Below the pieces are notes generated by a model. It did no database searches and was not told the DNA's origin. It saw only the letters and a program-made list of their open reading frames with translations. The position numbers and the translations under genes were made by a program. From the NCBI GenBank assembly GCA_024690825.1, contig JAILOK010000036.1:1-64000 (forward strand): 64,000 bases of DNA, in the 5' to 3' direction. Below are positions 17,340 through 24,903 of this stretch, in pieces (position 1 is the first letter of the stretch; the number at the start of each line of letters is the position of its first letter). This DNA comes from Lachnospiraceae bacterium (GTDB taxonomy: Bacteria > Bacillota > Clostridia > Lachnospirales > Lachnospiraceae).

Positions 17340-18251
17340 ATGTACGATCTTGTGATCATAGGCTGTGGTCCCGCAGGTTTAAGTGCCGCGATCTATGCGG
17401 CAAGGGCCGGTCTTAAATTTATCATCCTTGAGGAAAATCTTGCCGGCGGTCAGATAATAAACACCTATGAGATCGATAACTATCCCGGCATCCCTGCCAT
17501 ATCCGGATCCGAGCTTGCGGCAAGAATGGAGGAGCATGCAAGGAAGCTTGCGGGTGACTCCTTTATTGACGATACCGTGACCTCCGCCGTATTAAATGAC
17601 AGCGTCAAAAAGATCTTCACGGCGGAACACAAGATCTACGAAACCCGGTCCTGTCTCATCGCTACCGGCGCCACTCACAGAAAACTCGGTGTTCCGGGCG
17701 AGGATCTGTTTTCCGGGATCGGTGTTTCATATTGCGCAACCTGCGACGGAGCTTTTTTTAAAGGAAAAAATGTCGCCGTCATCGGAGGCGGCAACACGGC
17801 CGCCATGGATGCTCTGTATTTATCCGGTCTTTGTAAAAATGTCTGTATCATACACAGGCGTAATGTTCTTCGTGCAGATAAGCTTTTACAGGATAAACTG
17901 TTTGCAGCGGATAATATCAAGATCTTCTGGAACAGCGGAGTCGATGAGATTTACGGAAATGAACAGGTAAGAGGCTTAAAGATCAGGGATATCAAAAGTG
18001 ACAGCGTCAGTGATCTGTCGGTTGACGGTATCTTTGTCGCGGTAGGCATCACCCCGGCCTCTGCTTTATTTTCCGCAAGTGTCAATACCGACAAAGAGGG
18101 ATATATCATAGCCGATGAGACCTGTATGACAAACATCCCCGGTGTATTCGCAGCCGGAGACGTCAGAACAAAGAATCTGAGACAGGTGGTCACTGCCGTT
18201 TCCGACGGTGCAAATGCCGTCACCTCGGTAAGGCAGTACCTTCTGGGGTAA
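17340..18251 (+). CDS. trxB: Thioredoxin reductase
   Basis: A 303-residue FAD/NADPH disulfide reductase, the usual length for the low-molecular-weight family. The FAD Rossmann motif is IGCGPAGLSAAIYAARAG at residues 5-23, the redox pair is Cys132 and Cys135 in CATCDGAFF, the NADPH motif is VIGGGNTAAMDALYL, and the C-terminal FAD motif is GVFAAGDVR. It should reduce thioredoxin with NADPH in the cytoplasm. AGGAGG sits just before the ATG, inside the end of the BMP lipoprotein gene, so it is co-transcribed with it. No thioredoxin gene is adjacent. Ferredoxin- or flavin-linked variants exist in clostridia, but the NADPH motif looks intact. Confidence 0.9.
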   Translation: MYDLVIIGCGPAGLSAAIYAARAGLKFIILEENLAGGQIINTYEIDNYPGIPAISGSELAARMEEHARKLAGDSFIDDTVTSAVLNDSVKKIFTAEHKIYETRSCLIATGATHRKLGVPGEDLFSGIGVSYCATCDGAFFKGKNVAVIGGGNTAAMDALYLSGLCKNVCIIHRRNVLRADKLLQDKLFAADNIKIFWNSGVDEIYGNEQVRGLKIRDIKSDSVSDLSVDGIFVAVGITPASALFSASVNTDKEGYIIADETCMTNIPGVFAAGDVRTKNLRQVVTAVSDGANAVTSVRQYLLG

Positions 18252-18280
18252 GAGACCGATGCGTCTGTACCCCTGTCCGA

Positions 18281-18883
18281 TCATTTCAGTGAATTAAAGA
18301 GTTCGAACATCTTGAGAGCAAAATCAAGAGGATAAAGCTGTACCATAACGCTGTCTATCAGGTTTTCGATATGCATGTCAAACGCGATCTTGACAAAAAG
18401 ATCAGCCGGATTATCAAACATCTTTTCAAAGATCTTCACACTGTTGACATCGATCTTTTCAACTGTAGGCGTGCTTATATCCGTTGCTATGTTCAGCATG
18501 GTTGAAAGGGATGTAGCAGCCGTACCCATCATCTGGTTCATGGCCTCTGAGATAGCGCTCTTATGAAGTTCTCCTACCTCACCCTGTACATTCTGTCCGC
18601 TTCCGCCCATCATCAGGTCCGTCATGATAAGAACATCCGGTTCCTTCAGAATAAATACATTATTTCCCGTCAGTCCCTTAACATAGTGGATGTTTACAAA
18701 GATGCAGGTCTTGTCGTAATCATCAAGCGCTTCACTCTTTTTGATAACCGACACCTTTGGTGTTGTGATATCCACCTTGTGCTGGACCATCATGCTTAAT
18801 GTCGTTGCCGAATTTCCCATACTTATATTTGCTATCTCTCCGAGAGTGTCTACCTGCTCGGGAGTCAATAAGCTTTCCGCCAT
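18281..18883 (-). CDS. CheC/FliY-type CheY-P phosphatase domain protein
   Basis: The ATG at 18883 was chosen because AGGAGG lies 7 bases upstream; an upstream ATG two codons away sits too close to it. The product is 200 residues with the CheC duplication. The first active-site helix is LGEIANISMGNSATTLS and the second is AISEAMNQMMGTAATSLS, each with the E-x-x-N catalytic pair. This double-site pattern and the ISMG sequence match the N-terminal half of FliY, but the FliN-like C-terminal switch domain is absent. No flagellar or chemotaxis gene is nearby. Likely activity: dephosphorylating CheY-like receivers. It converges with trxB, with 29 bases between stops and no clear terminator. Confidence 0.8.
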   Translation of the reverse strand: MAESLLTPEQVDTLGEIANISMGNSATTLSMMVQHKVDITTPKVSVIKKSEALDDYDKTCIFVNIHYVKGLTGNNVFILKEPDVLIMTDLMMGGSGQNVQGEVGELHKSAISEAMNQMMGTAATSLSTMLNIATDISTPTVEKIDVNSVKIFEKMFDNPADLFVKIAFDMHIENLIDSVMVQLYPLDFALKMFELFNSLK

Positions 18884-19037
18884 TGTCATTCCTCCTGATG
18901 TAAAGAACAAGTTTCAGATCCTCTTTTTGCAAACGAAATCGGATTTATACTTTTTAACCTTGTCACCATAATATCACAAAAAGCCATCGAAAATAAACCA
19001 AAAAAGCTTAAAAAACCGCATAAAATGTGCATTTCCC

Positions 19038-19130
19038 ATATGTTGTGGTATCCATTGACACCGATAACAACATATCCTGCTTGACTATTTGGATACTTTA
19101 TTGTAGAATAACCTATCGGTTTTATAGGTT
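19038..19130 (+). promoter_or_regulatory. Promoter and two inverted repeats upstream of the ECF S-component gene
   Basis: The promoter is TTGACT (19081-19086), 17 bases, TAGAAT (19104-19109). Just upstream is an imperfect inverted repeat: ATATGTTGT (19038-19046) facing ACAACATAT (19067-19075). Downstream of the -10, AACCTAT and ATAGGTT flank 7 bases around 19112-19132, before the ribosome site. Both are operator-like; no riboswitch fold was recognised. Confidence 0.6.
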
Positions 19131-19152
19131 ATAATTTTCAGGAGGTATGGCC

Positions 19153-19725
19153 ATGAAATTATTAAGTTCCACAAGGATTCTTGTTGCGGCGGCTCTGCTG
19201 TCCGCCCTGGTCTTTATTTCAACAACGGTTATAAAGATCCCGACGCCCACTTTCGGATATATTCACATCGGAGACGGTTTTGTTCTGCTTTCCGGGCTGC
19301 TTTTGGGTCCCGTTGCGGGGGGGCTTGCGGCAGGTTTCGGATCTGCTCTTTCGGATATTATCGGAGGTTATGCTTCATGGGCTCCGGCCACCTTTATGAT
19401 CAAATTTCTGACAGCCGCAACCGCATCGTTACTTTTTTCCTTACTTACAAAAAACAGGGAGACAAAAACAAAGCGCCTTTACCTGCTGCTGCCGTCTGTA
19501 GCGGCTGAGCTTGTAATGACGCTTGGTTATTTCCTTTATAATATTATCTTTCTGTCCTTTATCAATACCGGTTCCGAAAGGACTGCCCTTGCCTCAGCTG
19601 TTACGCTGTCGGCTGCCGAGATACCCTTCAACCTGATGCAGGCACTTTTCGGGATGATCATTCTATTACTATGTTATCCCATTCTTTCTCGGGTATCAGA
19701 GCGATATATGATTTCCCGACATTGA
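19153..19725 (+). CDS. ECF transporter S component (ECF-ribofla_trS family)
   Basis: The ATG at 19153 is used because GGAGG lies 7 bases upstream; an in-frame ATG at 19147 is only 1 base from it. The product is 190 residues with about six helices. The signature is YIHIGDGFVLLSGLLLGPVA followed by a G-rich helix, then SDIIGGYASWAPATFMIKFL, typical of the PF07155 group of vitamin-type substrate-binding membrane subunits. It would need a shared EcfA/A'/T energising module encoded elsewhere, since none is adjacent. The vitamin or other substrate is unknown. Its last 68 bases overlap the 3' end of the opposing DUF3048 lipoprotein gene. Confidence 0.82.
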   Translation: MKLLSSTRILVAAALLSALVFISTTVIKIPTPTFGYIHIGDGFVLLSGLLLGPVAGGLAAGFGSALSDIIGGYASWAPATFMIKFLTAATASLLFSLLTKNRETKTKRLYLLLPSVAAELVMTLGYFLYNIIFLSFINTGSERTALASAVTLSAAEIPFNLMQALFGMIILLLCYPILSRVSERYMISRH

Positions 19726-20800
19726 TCTTTATCTCGTTTCCGTTTGAATCAAAATATCTCGTGGGATCGAGGTCGTTGTTCTTCTGCCAGGACACACGGA
19801 TCGCTCTTCCGTTTGTGATGTAGTAACCGTCCCTGTCAAGCTCGGAAGGATAATACATCATATATCCGTGATCGTCTAACTGCTTCATCCTTGCATTCTG
19901 GATGAGAAGGTTTTTGAAAGCGATCTGCTTGTTCCCGTTTCCGGCATCTATCTCCTTCTGACCGTACTGGAAGTATTTGTAAACTCCCTCTGCCGCGTCA
20001 TATTCAAGCCATGGATTATTGTGATGGAAGGGCAGAGTGATCTTTGTACACTCGACCGAATCGGGATACTGGGTCAGCATATTCGGGTTATCCCTTCTTG
20101 CGAACTTGAAATGATCACCCATGTAGTACTCATTGTATGTCTGTGAATATCCCTTGCTCTTGAAATTCTTTTCAACATCTCCCGAAAGTATATATTCGGT
20201 AAACTCTCTTGCCTTTCCATTGTCAACTCTGGAGAAGGTTCCCGAAAATCTTTCCACGAATACATTCTTATAGAAGATCGAATTCCAGACCTCAGGTCCT
20301 CCGTCATGACACAGGACCGCATTCCACTCAGGGAAGATCTGGAGATTTGTAGGTCTGGTACTTCTTATCGATCCCAGCTGCTTGATCGAACCCCAGTCCT
20401 TAACCATGACCATGAACCTCGTTACTCCTTCGTTCATGGTACTGTTCACCATTTCATACATTATATCTGATGTTGAGATGCCGAAGTGCGGCAGCGCAGT
20501 CCGCTCATCATCTACCATTACAGCTATGGGTCTCTGATCCTTTAACGATATGTCGATCCACTCACCGGTAAGCTGGTTTGCGCACATTCCGTCGGGCGGA
20601 GTGTCGGGCTCTTCTTCATCAACTACGGATGCCGGTGTTTCAACTGCCGCTTCCGGCTGAGGCGTGGTCGTTTCCTGGACTACCATGGCAGGCTGTTCTG
20701 CCACAGGTTCCTCTGCTGCAGGCTCCTCCTCTTTTCCGCAGCCCGAAAGCATCATCATTCCTGCAAGTCCGACTGCCAGTATTGCATATAATTTCTTCAT
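19658..20800 (-). CDS. DUF3048-domain lipoprotein (YerB-like)
   Basis: The start at 20800 has AGGAG nine bases upstream and begins a classic lipoprotein signal with Cys21 (LSGC). An acidic, Thr/Pro-rich linker to about residue 85 leads into the DUF3048 N-terminal domain. Its signature is RPIAVMVDD, followed by HFGIS, a YEMVNSTMNEGVTRFM block and IRSTRPTNLQIFPEWNA. The C-terminal lobe has a YFQYGQKE and RVSWQKNNDLDPTRYFD region. YerB relatives are membrane-anchored extracellular proteins of unknown biochemical function. A perfect inverted repeat lies in the promoter region. The 3' end overlaps the ECF gene by 68 bases. Confidence 0.88.
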   Translation of the reverse strand: MKKLYAILAVGLAGMMMLSGCGKEEEPAAEEPVAEQPAMVVQETTTPQPEAAVETPASVVDEEEPDTPPDGMCANQLTGEWIDISLKDQRPIAVMVDDERTALPHFGISTSDIMYEMVNSTMNEGVTRFMVMVKDWGSIKQLGSIRSTRPTNLQIFPEWNAVLCHDGGPEVWNSIFYKNVFVERFSGTFSRVDNGKAREFTEYILSGDVEKNFKSKGYSQTYNEYYMGDHFKFARRDNPNMLTQYPDSVECTKITLPFHHNNPWLEYDAAEGVYKYFQYGQKEIDAGNGNKQIAFKNLLIQNARMKQLDDHGYMMYYPSELDRDGYYITNGRAIRVSWQKNNDLDPTRYFDSNGNEIKINVGKSYIALIPEKEWDNIVIE

Positions 20801-20828
20801 AATATTAAGCTCCTTTAAGATAAGAATA

Positions 20829-20856
20829 ACTATACGATACCACAACATCTTGTGGT
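20829..20856 (-). promoter_or_regulatory. Operator-like inverted repeat at the DUF3048 gene promoter
   Basis: ACCACAA-CATC-TTGTGGT (20839-20856) is a perfect 7-bp inverted repeat immediately upstream of a likely minus-strand -10, TATAGT (20829-20834). It resembles the NrdR box pattern CAC-x-A-x-AT-x-T-x-GTG in 12 of 14 core positions, but no ribonucleotide reductase gene is nearby. Confidence 0.55.
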
Positions 20857-20863
20857 TTGCAAA

Positions 20864-21751
20864 TCAGTCAACCCTTTCCCTGCCCCAGAAGAAGAGAGCG
20901 ATCGTACCGGGACCCGTATGGCTTCCTATCGTAGTTCCGATATTATATATCTCAACACTGCCGTTGAGTTTCTTAAATTTTTCCTCAACGAGCGAGGCAA
21001 CCGCTTTCGCGTCCTCCATGCAGGCTGACTGGCAGATATAACATTTACCCGAATAATCAGTGCCGTCCTCGGCGTTTTCCTCCATCTTTTCCACGATCCT
21101 TTTTATAACCTTTTTCTTGGTGCGGATCTTTTCCCTGGCGATCAGACGTCCCTCATTATCAACATTCAACAGAGGACAGATATCGAGCACTGTTCCCACA
21201 AAACCCGATACCTTCGAAACTCTTCCGCCCCGCACCAGGTATGTGAGATCGCTTGTAAAGAACCAGTGCTGCAGCCGGAGTCTGTTCTTCATCGCAAAAT
21301 CATATACCTCATCAACAGTCTTCCCCTCATCCCGAAGATCGGCAAGCTTATCCATTAACAATCCATATCCGGAGGATGCCGCGAGCGAATCAACGATATA
21401 TATCTTTCTGTCCGGATATTCCTGTGACAGGACATCTTTTGCTATCAGAGCGGAATTGACCACTCCCGAGATACCCGAAGACAGGCTTACATGAATGATA
21501 TCCTTACCCTGATCCAGTATCTTTCTGAAGTAATCCTCAAATTCATCCGAGTTGATCTGGGATGTCTTTGTCATCACTCCTTCTTCCATCTTTGAGTAAA
21601 ACTCATCAAACGAGATACTCTGTCCGAGATCATCAGGATATTCCACTCCATCCAGGTAAAAATGAAAGCAGATATATGATATGTCCCGGCTTTCAAAATG
21701 TTCCTTTGTCAGATCCGCAGTCGAACTGCAGCTGATAACATATTTACTCAT
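20864..21751 (-). CDS. DegV family fatty-acid-binding protein
   Basis: The start is the ATG at 21751, five bases after GGAGG; two upstream in-frame starts overlap the ribosome site. The 295-residue product shows the DegV pattern: VISCSSTADLT at the N-terminus, TSQINSDEFEDYFR near residue 80, HVSLSSGISG with the fatty-acid carboxylate-binding Ser pair, and LVRGGRVSK near 190. In Firmicutes these proteins (FakB) bind fatty acids and present them to the FakA kinase; fakA is not in this window. The gene precedes the DUF3048 gene by 63 bases, and a promoter lies between them. Its own promoter faces the Nudix gene. Confidence 0.88.
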   Translation of the reverse strand: MSKYVISCSSTADLTKEHFESRDISYICFHFYLDGVEYPDDLGQSISFDEFYSKMEEGVMTKTSQINSDEFEDYFRKILDQGKDIIHVSLSSGISGVVNSALIAKDVLSQEYPDRKIYIVDSLAASSGYGLLMDKLADLRDEGKTVDEVYDFAMKNRLRLQHWFFTSDLTYLVRGGRVSKVSGFVGTVLDICPLLNVDNEGRLIAREKIRTKKKVIKRIVEKMEENAEDGTDYSGKCYICQSACMEDAKAVASLVEEKFKKLNGSVEIYNIGTTIGSHTGPGTIALFFWGRERVD

Positions 21752-21811
21752 CATTACCTCCATGTTTTGTGAGGCGGATTAATTGCCCTGCCCATTTGCA
21801 CAGACCCTTAT

Positions 21812-21891
21812 ATTTTACCGCATTTGGACTTTTTTCTCAAGTAAGTAACACCGGCCCTTATTTGGATATAACCGTTCCGTTGCTGTATAAT
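21812..21891. promoter_or_regulatory. Divergent promoters between DegV and Nudix genes
   Basis: On the minus strand TTGAGA (21835-21840) and TAAAAT (21812-21817) are 17 bases apart. On the plus strand TTGGAT (21862-21867) and TATAAT (21886-21891) are 18 apart. The two units are back to back and do not overlap. Confidence 0.7.
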
Positions 21892-21913
21892 AGGAAAAAA
21901 CGAGGTTACAGAT

Positions 21914-22360
21914 ATGAAAAATACTACTCTTTGCTATATCGAAAAAGATGACTGCTATCTGATGCTCCTTCGCAATAAAAAAGAAAATGATGTGAACAGG
22001 GGTAAATGGATAGGTGTCGGCGGACATTTTGAAGAAGGCGAAAGTCCGCAGGATTGTCTCTTAAGAGAGGTAAAAGAAGAAACGGGTCTTACTCTTACAT
22101 CCTTCTCCTTCAGAGGCATAGTCACTTTCATCTATAATGAGAACGAAACCGAATACATGCACTTATTCACCTCCGATTCTTTCACCGGCAGTCTGCAGTC
22201 GTGTGATGAGGGGGACCTGAAGTGGATCAGAAAAGATGATATCCCGAACCTTAACCTGTGGGAGGGCGACAGGCTTTTTCTTCCCCGGCTCATATCCGGA
22301 GAAACCGGCATCTTTATGAAGCTTACCTATAAGGGTGACAGGCTGACGGGCGTGGAATAA
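21914..22360 (+). CDS. Nudix hydrolase, MutT-like
   Basis: A 148-residue Nudix protein. The box is complete: G-x5-E-x7-REVKEETGL, beginning at GGHFEEGESP near residue 37. An N-terminal TLCYIEKDDCYLMLLRNKK strand pair and WIGVGGHF just before the box match 8-oxo-dGTP diphosphatase types (MutT/MTH1), as do the later TFIYNENETEYMHLF strand and the WEGDRLFLP ending. Sanitation of oxidised nucleotides is the likely role, but Nudix substrate calls from sequence are weak. It has its own near-consensus promoter and converges with the EamA gene, 7 bases between stops. Confidence 0.88.
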   Translation: MKNTTLCYIEKDDCYLMLLRNKKENDVNRGKWIGVGGHFEEGESPQDCLLREVKEETGLTLTSFSFRGIVTFIYNENETEYMHLFTSDSFTGSLQSCDEGDLKWIRKDDIPNLNLWEGDRLFLPRLISGETGIFMKLTYKGDRLTGVE

Positions 22361-22367
22361 AAGCTTT

Positions 22368-23270
22368 TCAGCTTTTTCTTTGAGGCAGCTGGGATATTAT
22401 TATGGCTGCAAAGATCATTAAACAGCCCGACAGTTCCCTCAGAGTCAGCGCTTCATGAAGGACAACAAATCCCGCCAGGGCCGCGAAGACACTTTCAAGG
22501 CTCATTATGATGCTGGCCACCGTAGGATGGATATTCTTCTGGGCCACGATCTGAAGAGTGTACGCAACCGCGCTTGACAGCAAACCGCTGAAGAGTATCG
22601 ACGGCATCCCGGCAAGCAGAGCCTCCTTTGCGGTATCTTCAAATATGAACATACAGATGCTTGAAAGCACAGCTGTAACAAAAAACTCAAACCAGGCTAT
22701 AAGCACCGGTTCCGTCCTTGAAGCATAATGATTTACCGATATGATCTGAAATGCAAAGAGCAGGGCACAGAGCACAATGAGCGGATCACCCCTGTCGTAG
22801 GTCAGGTTTTCTGTCAGACAGAGAAAGTACAGGCCGGCTGCCGTCAAAAGGACGCAAAACCATATCTTTTGGGGGATGGGGATACCGGCAGCGCGGCATA
22901 TCAGCGGGACCAGTACCACATACATTGCCGTGATGAATCCTGCCTTCGCGGTAGTCGTGTCAGCTATGCCGATCTGCTGGGCGGCGCTGGCCGTAAAGAG
23001 GAAAAAGCCGCAGACAGCCCCTGCCCTGAAGGAATACATCGTTATCGCACCTTTTCCCTTTTTTCTTATTACAAGGAAATAAACGACCGGAAGCAGGGCG
23101 GCGACCGCTATCCAGTTTCTGACTGCAAGAAAAGTGAACGCTCCGACAACATCCGCGCCGACACTCTGCGCGACAAAGGTCGTGCCCCAGATAAATGCTG
23201 TCAGCACAAGAAGGAATACATATATCAGTTTTTTCCCTTTTTCATTTATCTTCAATTGAAATCCCCGCAT
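22368..23270 (-). CDS. EamA-family (DMT) transporter
   Basis: A 300-residue membrane protein with ten predicted helices arranged as two EamA repeats. The first starts FIWGTTFVAQSVGAD near residue 23, and the second ends with PTVASIIMSLESVFAALAGF near 255, a strongly conserved EamA feature. Members export amino acids or metabolites; the substrate is not predictable. An in-frame TTG at 23255 has a comparable ribosome site (GGGGAT), so the N-terminus could be five residues shorter. It is divergent from the NhaC gene. Both flanks of that gap carry a 12-base direct repeat, GTTGTTTTTCAA, at 23291 and 23342. Confidence 0.88.
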   Translation of the reverse strand: MRGFQLKINEKGKKLIYVFLLVLTAFIWGTTFVAQSVGADVVGAFTFLAVRNWIAVAALLPVVYFLVIRKKGKGAITMYSFRAGAVCGFFLFTASAAQQIGIADTTTAKAGFITAMYVVLVPLICRAAGIPIPQKIWFCVLLTAAGLYFLCLTENLTYDRGDPLIVLCALLFAFQIISVNHYASRTEPVLIAWFEFFVTAVLSSICMFIFEDTAKEALLAGMPSILFSGLLSSAVAYTLQIVAQKNIHPTVASIIMSLESVFAALAGFVVLHEALTLRELSGCLMIFAAIIISQLPQRKS

Positions 23271-23373
23271 CTATAAGGTATGATTTACATGTTGTTTTTC
23301 AAACACGAAAACAATAGCATAAAGATAAACGGAAATCGAGAGTTGTTTTTCAATTATATCAGGAGGTAGTAAA

Positions 23374-24891
23374 ATGTACGGAACATTCTGGGCTCTGATC
23401 CCGCCGATCGTTGCGATAACGCTGGCACTTATTACAAAGGAAGTTTACAGTTCCCTGTTTCTCGGGATCATAGTGGGAGGTCTGTTCTATTCGGGCTTTT
23501 CTTTTGAGGGAACGCTTGTCCACATCTTCAATGAGGGACTGATCGCGCAGCTTTCCGATTCATATAATGTGGGGATTTTGATCTTCCTCGTATTCCTTGG
23601 GATCCTGGTAAGTCTCATGAACAAGGCAGGCGGATCGGCCGCGTTCGGTAAATGGGCTTCAGAACATGTGAAGACCAGAGTGGGAGCGCAGCTTTCGACC
23701 GTTCTTCTGGGATGTCTCATATTTATCGATGATTATTTCAACTGTCTGACGGTCGGAAGCGTAATGAGACCGGTCACCGACAACAAAAAGATCTCCAGGG
23801 CAAAGCTCGCATATCTTATTGATGCAACAGCCGCCCCGGTATGTATCATCGCTCCCATATCCTCATGGGCCGCAGCAGTCTCGGGTTTTGCGCCGGAGGG
23901 AACGAACGGACTGATGCTCTTTATCAGGGCGATACCTTACAACTATTACGCACTGCTTACCATAGTCATGATGGTTCTTCTTGCCGTTATGAAGTTAGAT
24001 TTCGGGCCTATGGCAAGGCATGAGGAAAATGCCCTTAAGGGGGATATTTTTACTGTGAAAAGAAGACAGGACTCTGTCGATAATGGCGTGAACGGAAAAG
24101 GAAAGGTTGTTGATCTGATCCTTCCCGTAATTTCACTCATAATATGCTGTGTTGTGGGCATGATTTATACGGGAGGTTTCTTTGAGGGAGAGAGTTTTGT
24201 GAATTCCTTTGCAAACAGTGACGCCTCCGTCGGACTGGTTCTCGGAAGTTTCGTGGGACTGTTCATCACTTTGATCTTTTACCTTATCAGAAGGGTTCTT
24301 TCGTTCAAGGAATGCATGACCTGCATCCCGGCAGGCTTCACGGCGATGGTCCCCGCGATAATCATCCTGTCCTTAGCCTGGACCTTAAAGGCAATGACGG
24401 ACTCGCTGGGTGCGGCAGAGTATGTTGCAGGTATTGTCTCAAACAGCGCAGGTTCTCTCTTAAGCTTCCTTCCGGCCATCATCTTTGTGATCGCAGCCTT
24501 CCTTGCTTTTGCCACCGGAACCTCCTGGGGAACCTTCGGTATCCTGATACCCATCACTTTGAATGTATTTCCTCTCGAGAGCGGAAATCCCATATCCATC
24601 ATCTGTGTTTCGGCATGTATGGCAGGAGCCGTATGCGGCGACCATTGTTCTCCGATATCGGATACGACGATAATGTCATCCGCCGGAGCCCAGTGTGACC
24701 ATATAGCCCATGTATCCACCCAGCTCCCCTATGCGCTTACCGCAGCGGGCCTGTCCTTTGTGACATATATTATAGCGGGATTTGTCCAGAATGCGGTTGT
24801 AAGTCTCATCATAGGCCTGATCATCACGGTATTGACCATGATCTGCTTAAAATATGTGCTCAAAAACGACAAAAAAATGGCTCAGGATTAA
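23374..24891 (+). CDS. NhaC-family Na+/H+ antiporter
   Basis: A 505-residue transporter with about twelve helices. Family features seen are LIFIDDYFNCLTVGSVMRP near residue 115 (charged residues within a helix), LIDATAAPVCIIAPISSWAA near 150, ATGTSWGTFGILIPI near 395, and GDHCSPISDTTIMSSAGA near 430. This fits NhaC-type antiporters and the related MleN malate/lactate exchangers. It would exchange sodium for protons, possibly with an organic acid. AGGAGG precedes the ATG. The last four codons, MAQD, lie within a palindrome shared with the converging gene, and the two stop codons overlap. Confidence 0.9.
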   Translation: MYGTFWALIPPIVAITLALITKEVYSSLFLGIIVGGLFYSGFSFEGTLVHIFNEGLIAQLSDSYNVGILIFLVFLGILVSLMNKAGGSAAFGKWASEHVKTRVGAQLSTVLLGCLIFIDDYFNCLTVGSVMRPVTDNKKISRAKLAYLIDATAAPVCIIAPISSWAAAVSGFAPEGTNGLMLFIRAIPYNYYALLTIVMMVLLAVMKLDFGPMARHEENALKGDIFTVKRRQDSVDNGVNGKGKVVDLILPVISLIICCVVGMIYTGGFFEGESFVNSFANSDASVGLVLGSFVGLFITLIFYLIRRVLSFKECMTCIPAGFTAMVPAIIILSLAWTLKAMTDSLGAAEYVAGIVSNSAGSLLSFLPAIIFVIAAFLAFATGTSWGTFGILIPITLNVFPLESGNPISIICVSACMAGAVCGDHCSPISDTTIMSSAGAQCDHIAHVSTQLPYALTAAGLSFVTYIIAGFVQNAVVSLIIGLIITVLTMICLKYVLKNDKKMAQD

Positions 24892-24903
24892 TCCTGAGCC
24901 ATT
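24876..24903. terminator. 28-bp perfect palindrome shared by two convergent stop codons
   Basis: A perfect palindrome centred between 24889 and 24890 contains both stop codons. On the minus strand it is followed by seven T, so it is a strong terminator for the aldolase-like gene. On the plus strand only a short A/T stretch follows, so it is weaker there. Confidence 0.85.

Noticed and set aside
18966..19150. Riboswitch upstream of the ECF S component
   Set aside because: The leader after the promoter is only about 35 bases with one small inverted repeat; no known aptamer fold is visible.
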